Origin: RHLJ01 sp040222455
Lineage (GTDB): Bacteria; Bacteroidota; Rhodothermia; Balneolales; Balneolaceae
Assembly (NCBI GenBank): GCA_040222455.1
Contig: JAVKDD010000027.1
Coordinates: 372,001 to 436,000 of the forward strand
Length of the DNA: 64,000 bases
Direction of reading: 5' to 3'
Shown in pieces: positions 62,398 through 64,000 of the stretch; position 1 is the first letter of the stretch, and every line of letters begins with the position of its first letter. The notes under the pieces are model-generated. The model saw nothing but the letters and a program-made list of their open reading frames with translations, was not told where the DNA came from and made no database searches. A program made the translations under genes and the position numbers.

Positions 62398-62434
62398 ATC
62401 ATTTTTGTTTCGAATATTTCGAAATAAAAAGAAT

Positions 62435-63103
62435 CTAATTCAAAAGCCCGGCTGCACGGCCAATCACTTTAGTCCAAATTACATACCCTTTTTCATTCAT
62501 GTGTAAATTATCGCTAATAAAAATATCATCCATTGGTGTACCAGAATCGTTTAACATAGGATCCCACACATTTATAAAATAAGTTTGTTCATGCTGTTCA
62601 GTTAGTTCTTTAAGAAGGCCGTTTAAGGTTTCATACTCTTTTTTCAAATTCCATCTGGCAATACTTGGCTTCGGTGAGATAAAATATATATCTGCTTCAG
62701 GAAGTTTTTCCCTAATCTGCTGGAGAATGTTTTCAGCGTCAATTAGTATGCTAGCAGGACTTTTACCTTCAGAAATATCATTATCACCTTCATAAATGAA
62801 TACTTGATCTGGGTTAAATTCATAAATCAGCTCATTTTGAAAGTGAATTAGATCAGTAAATTGTGAGCCTCCAAAGCCAGTGTTAATAGCATTTATTGAT
62901 GGGAAAACTTCATCAACATTTCGCCACATTCTAATACTAGAGCTTCCTGTAAAAACAGCAATTGGTTTTGATGGATCTATATGAAATTCTTTATCAACAA
63001 TAAGATCTACTTCATTTTGATATCGATTAGCATCTTGTGCAAACGAAACAGTATGGAAGAAAAAGAGAAAGGAGAGAAGAAAGAAAAATTTTAGAAAGTT
63101 CAT
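62435..63103 (-). CDS. exported SGNH/GDSL hydrolase
   Basis: The 222-residue protein has a signal peptide (residues 1-22, FFHTVSFAQ) and a GDSL-like block I in IAVFTGSSSIRMWRNVDE. Then NTGFGGSQFTDL (Gly), IYEGDNDISEG (Asn) and ISDNLHMNEKGYVIW (Asp, His) complete the SGNH set. The nucleophile loop reads GSSS rather than GDS. It is probably a periplasmic or secreted esterase. It lies 37 bases from the cytosolic relative downstream. Confidence 0.87.
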   Translation of the reverse strand: MNFLKFFFLLSFLFFFHTVSFAQDANRYQNEVDLIVDKEFHIDPSKPIAVFTGSSSIRMWRNVDEVFPSINAINTGFGGSQFTDLIHFQNELIYEFNPDQVFIYEGDNDISEGKSPASILIDAENILQQIREKLPEADIYFISPKPSIARWNLKKEYETLNGLLKELTEQHEQTYFINVWDPMLNDSGTPMDDIFISDNLHMNEKGYVIWTKVIGRAAGLLN

Positions 63104-63153
63104 ATATGTGCTATTAAATGAGTTTAGAGGTCTTAATTTTAATCAGGAAAATT

Positions 63154-64000
63154 TTATGAGAGTTGTTGTTTAGGCATAATAATGGACACATTCGTACCTT
63201 CGTTTTTTTCAGATTTTATTTCTAGTTGTCCATTTTGAGATTCTATATAATCAATAGTTGTCTTTAGCCCAAAACCTGTCCCCATTTCTTGATTTGTTCC
63301 TTTTGAGGATTTATAGATTTGTTTAGACAATATACTTTGAACTTTCTTTTCCTCAATGCCCACTCCATTATCTTTTACCGTGGTTATTATTGAAGTGTTA
63401 TTTTCAAAAACCTCAATTTCTATTGAACCTTTTTTTGGTGTGTATTTTATGGCATTTTGAATGAGGTTTCTGACAGCAAAAGAATAGCTCCCTTTATCCA
63501 TATAAATAAGGGATTTAAGATTCCCTAATGTTAGATTAATCTCTTTTTGTGAGATTACATTTTTATAAAGTTGGACGGTTTGAAGTAAAATTTCTTCTGT
63601 TGAAAATGATTCTGCTTTTAGAGGTTCTTTTTCAATTTGAAGTTTACTCCAAAGTAAAAGATCATCTAAAAATGCTATGAGAACATTTATACTTGACGAA
63701 ACCTCTTTGAGCTGTTTCTTGCTTTCCTCAATAGAAAGTGTATCAGATAGGGTTAAATCTAATAACATAGAAACAGAGGAAATTGGGCTTCTTATGTCGT
63801 GAGCGATAGTTGAAAAAAGACGGTGATTGATTTCATTTAATTCTTCGAGTTCATTTTTCTGCTTCTCCATTTTATTGAGCTGCTTTATTTTTGCAGAAGA
63901 CAATGGATAGGAAATAGCAATTGGAATTACCGTTGAAAAAAATATTCCGATAGTATCAAGACCATCAAAGAATAGGTAGCTAATGCAAAAATACAACCCA
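63154..64000 (-). CDS. sensor histidine kinase, C-terminal part (N-terminus beyond the window)
   Basis: At least 282 codons are open to the window edge, so the N-terminal sensor part is missing. A membrane helix (GIFFSTVIPIAISYPLSS) is followed by a coiled linker (KQLNKMEKQKNELEELNE). The HisKA motif is FSTIAHDIRSPISSVSMLLD, with the phospho-His in AHD. The ATPase has NLIQNAIKYTPKKGSIEIEV, DNGVGIEEKK and GTGFGLKTTIDYIESQNG. The TTG at 63996 is not the real start; the frame continues past the edge. No regulator gene is near. Confidence 0.9.
   Translation of the reverse strand, partial: GLYFCISYLFFDGLDTIGIFFSTVIPIAISYPLSSAKIKQLNKMEKQKNELEELNEINHRLFSTIAHDIRSPISSVSMLLDLTLSDTLSIEESKKQLKEVSSSINVLIAFLDDLLLWSKLQIEKEPLKAESFSTEEILLQTVQLYKNVISQKEINLTLGNLKSLIYMDKGSYSFAVRNLIQNAIKYTPKKGSIEIEVFENNTSIITTVKDNGVGIEEKKVQSILSKQIYKSSKGTNQEMGTGFGLKTTIDYIESQNGQLEIKSEKNEGTNVSIIMPKQQLS

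Noticed and set aside
1..64000. tRNA, rRNA, CRISPR, prophage or IS elements
   Set aside because: I looked for tRNA T-arm text, repeat-spacer arrays and transposase or integrase motifs on both strands and found none.

Overview
The window is a dense, AT-rich bacterial chromosome segment with no rRNA, tRNA, CRISPR, phage or insertion-sequence genes that I can see. Several features point to the Bacteroidota/Balneolota side of the FCB group, probably a Balneola- or Gracilimonas-like marine bacterium. These are C-terminal sorting domains with the NYPNPFNPST signature, PorV/PorQ-family outer-membrane barrels, the bacillithiol enzyme BshC, a DUF4837 lipoprotein, and many lipoboxes of the form L-x-S-C. 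The species-level guess is inference.

Layout. Positions 1-6662: the 5' part of a secreted zinc-protease-like lipoprotein (minus strand), alanine dehydrogenase with its terminator, and two large secreted, non-catalytic cohesin-like proteins with type IX sorting tails. 6665-9505 (minus): a LolC/E-type permease and lysyl-tRNA synthetase. 9605-13826 (plus): an operon of phosphopantetheinyl transferase, a DUF2520 dehydrogenase-like protein, an alkyltransferase-like DNA repair protein and a thioredoxin-fold protein, closed by a terminator; then queD-queE-SDR of the 7-deazaguanine route. 13836-14949 (minus): a cupin and a collagen-motif lipoprotein. 15156-25942 (plus): a housekeeping run holding a bifunctional-nuclease-family protein, bshC, 5-formyl-THF cyclo-ligase, a PspC protein, tmk, a START-like protein, aroE, pgeF, dxr, rseP, psd and pssA.

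25944-35289 (minus) is one tightly overlapping eight-gene operon. It joins a lipoprotein, a BNR/FlgD-tailed exported protein and two PorV/PorQ-family barrels to two glycosyltransferases, a flippase and a polysaccharide deacetylase. It looks like a surface-polysaccharide and outer-membrane export unit.

35378-47749 (plus) carries the complete tryptophan operon trpE-trpS-trpG-trpD-trpC-trpF-trpB-trpA. It is preceded by a classical attenuator that the ORF finder missed: a 24-residue leader peptide with three consecutive Trp codons, an antiterminator pairing and a terminator hairpin with a T-tract. The synthetase gene trpS is the second gene, so tRNA-Trp charging would control its own enzyme. The run continues almost without gaps through a DUF4837 lipoprotein into bioF, a BioH-like hydrolase, bioC and bioD, then bioA after an inverted repeat.

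49248-64000 is mostly minus-strand single genes and short operons: two small membrane proteins, an amidase lipoprotein, an epimerase, RNase D, an aldo/keto reductase with an overlapping 54-residue YqaE/Pmp3 gene, a DUF1801 protein, an RsmC/RlmG-like methyltransferase, a serine hydrolase, Dps with a candidate operator and a terminator, two sensor histidine kinases, a methyltransferase and two SGNH hydrolases. A plus-strand TPR protein sits in the middle. Short intergenic repeats, including REP-like hairpins, occur at several points, one of them inside the trp operon between trpB and trpA.
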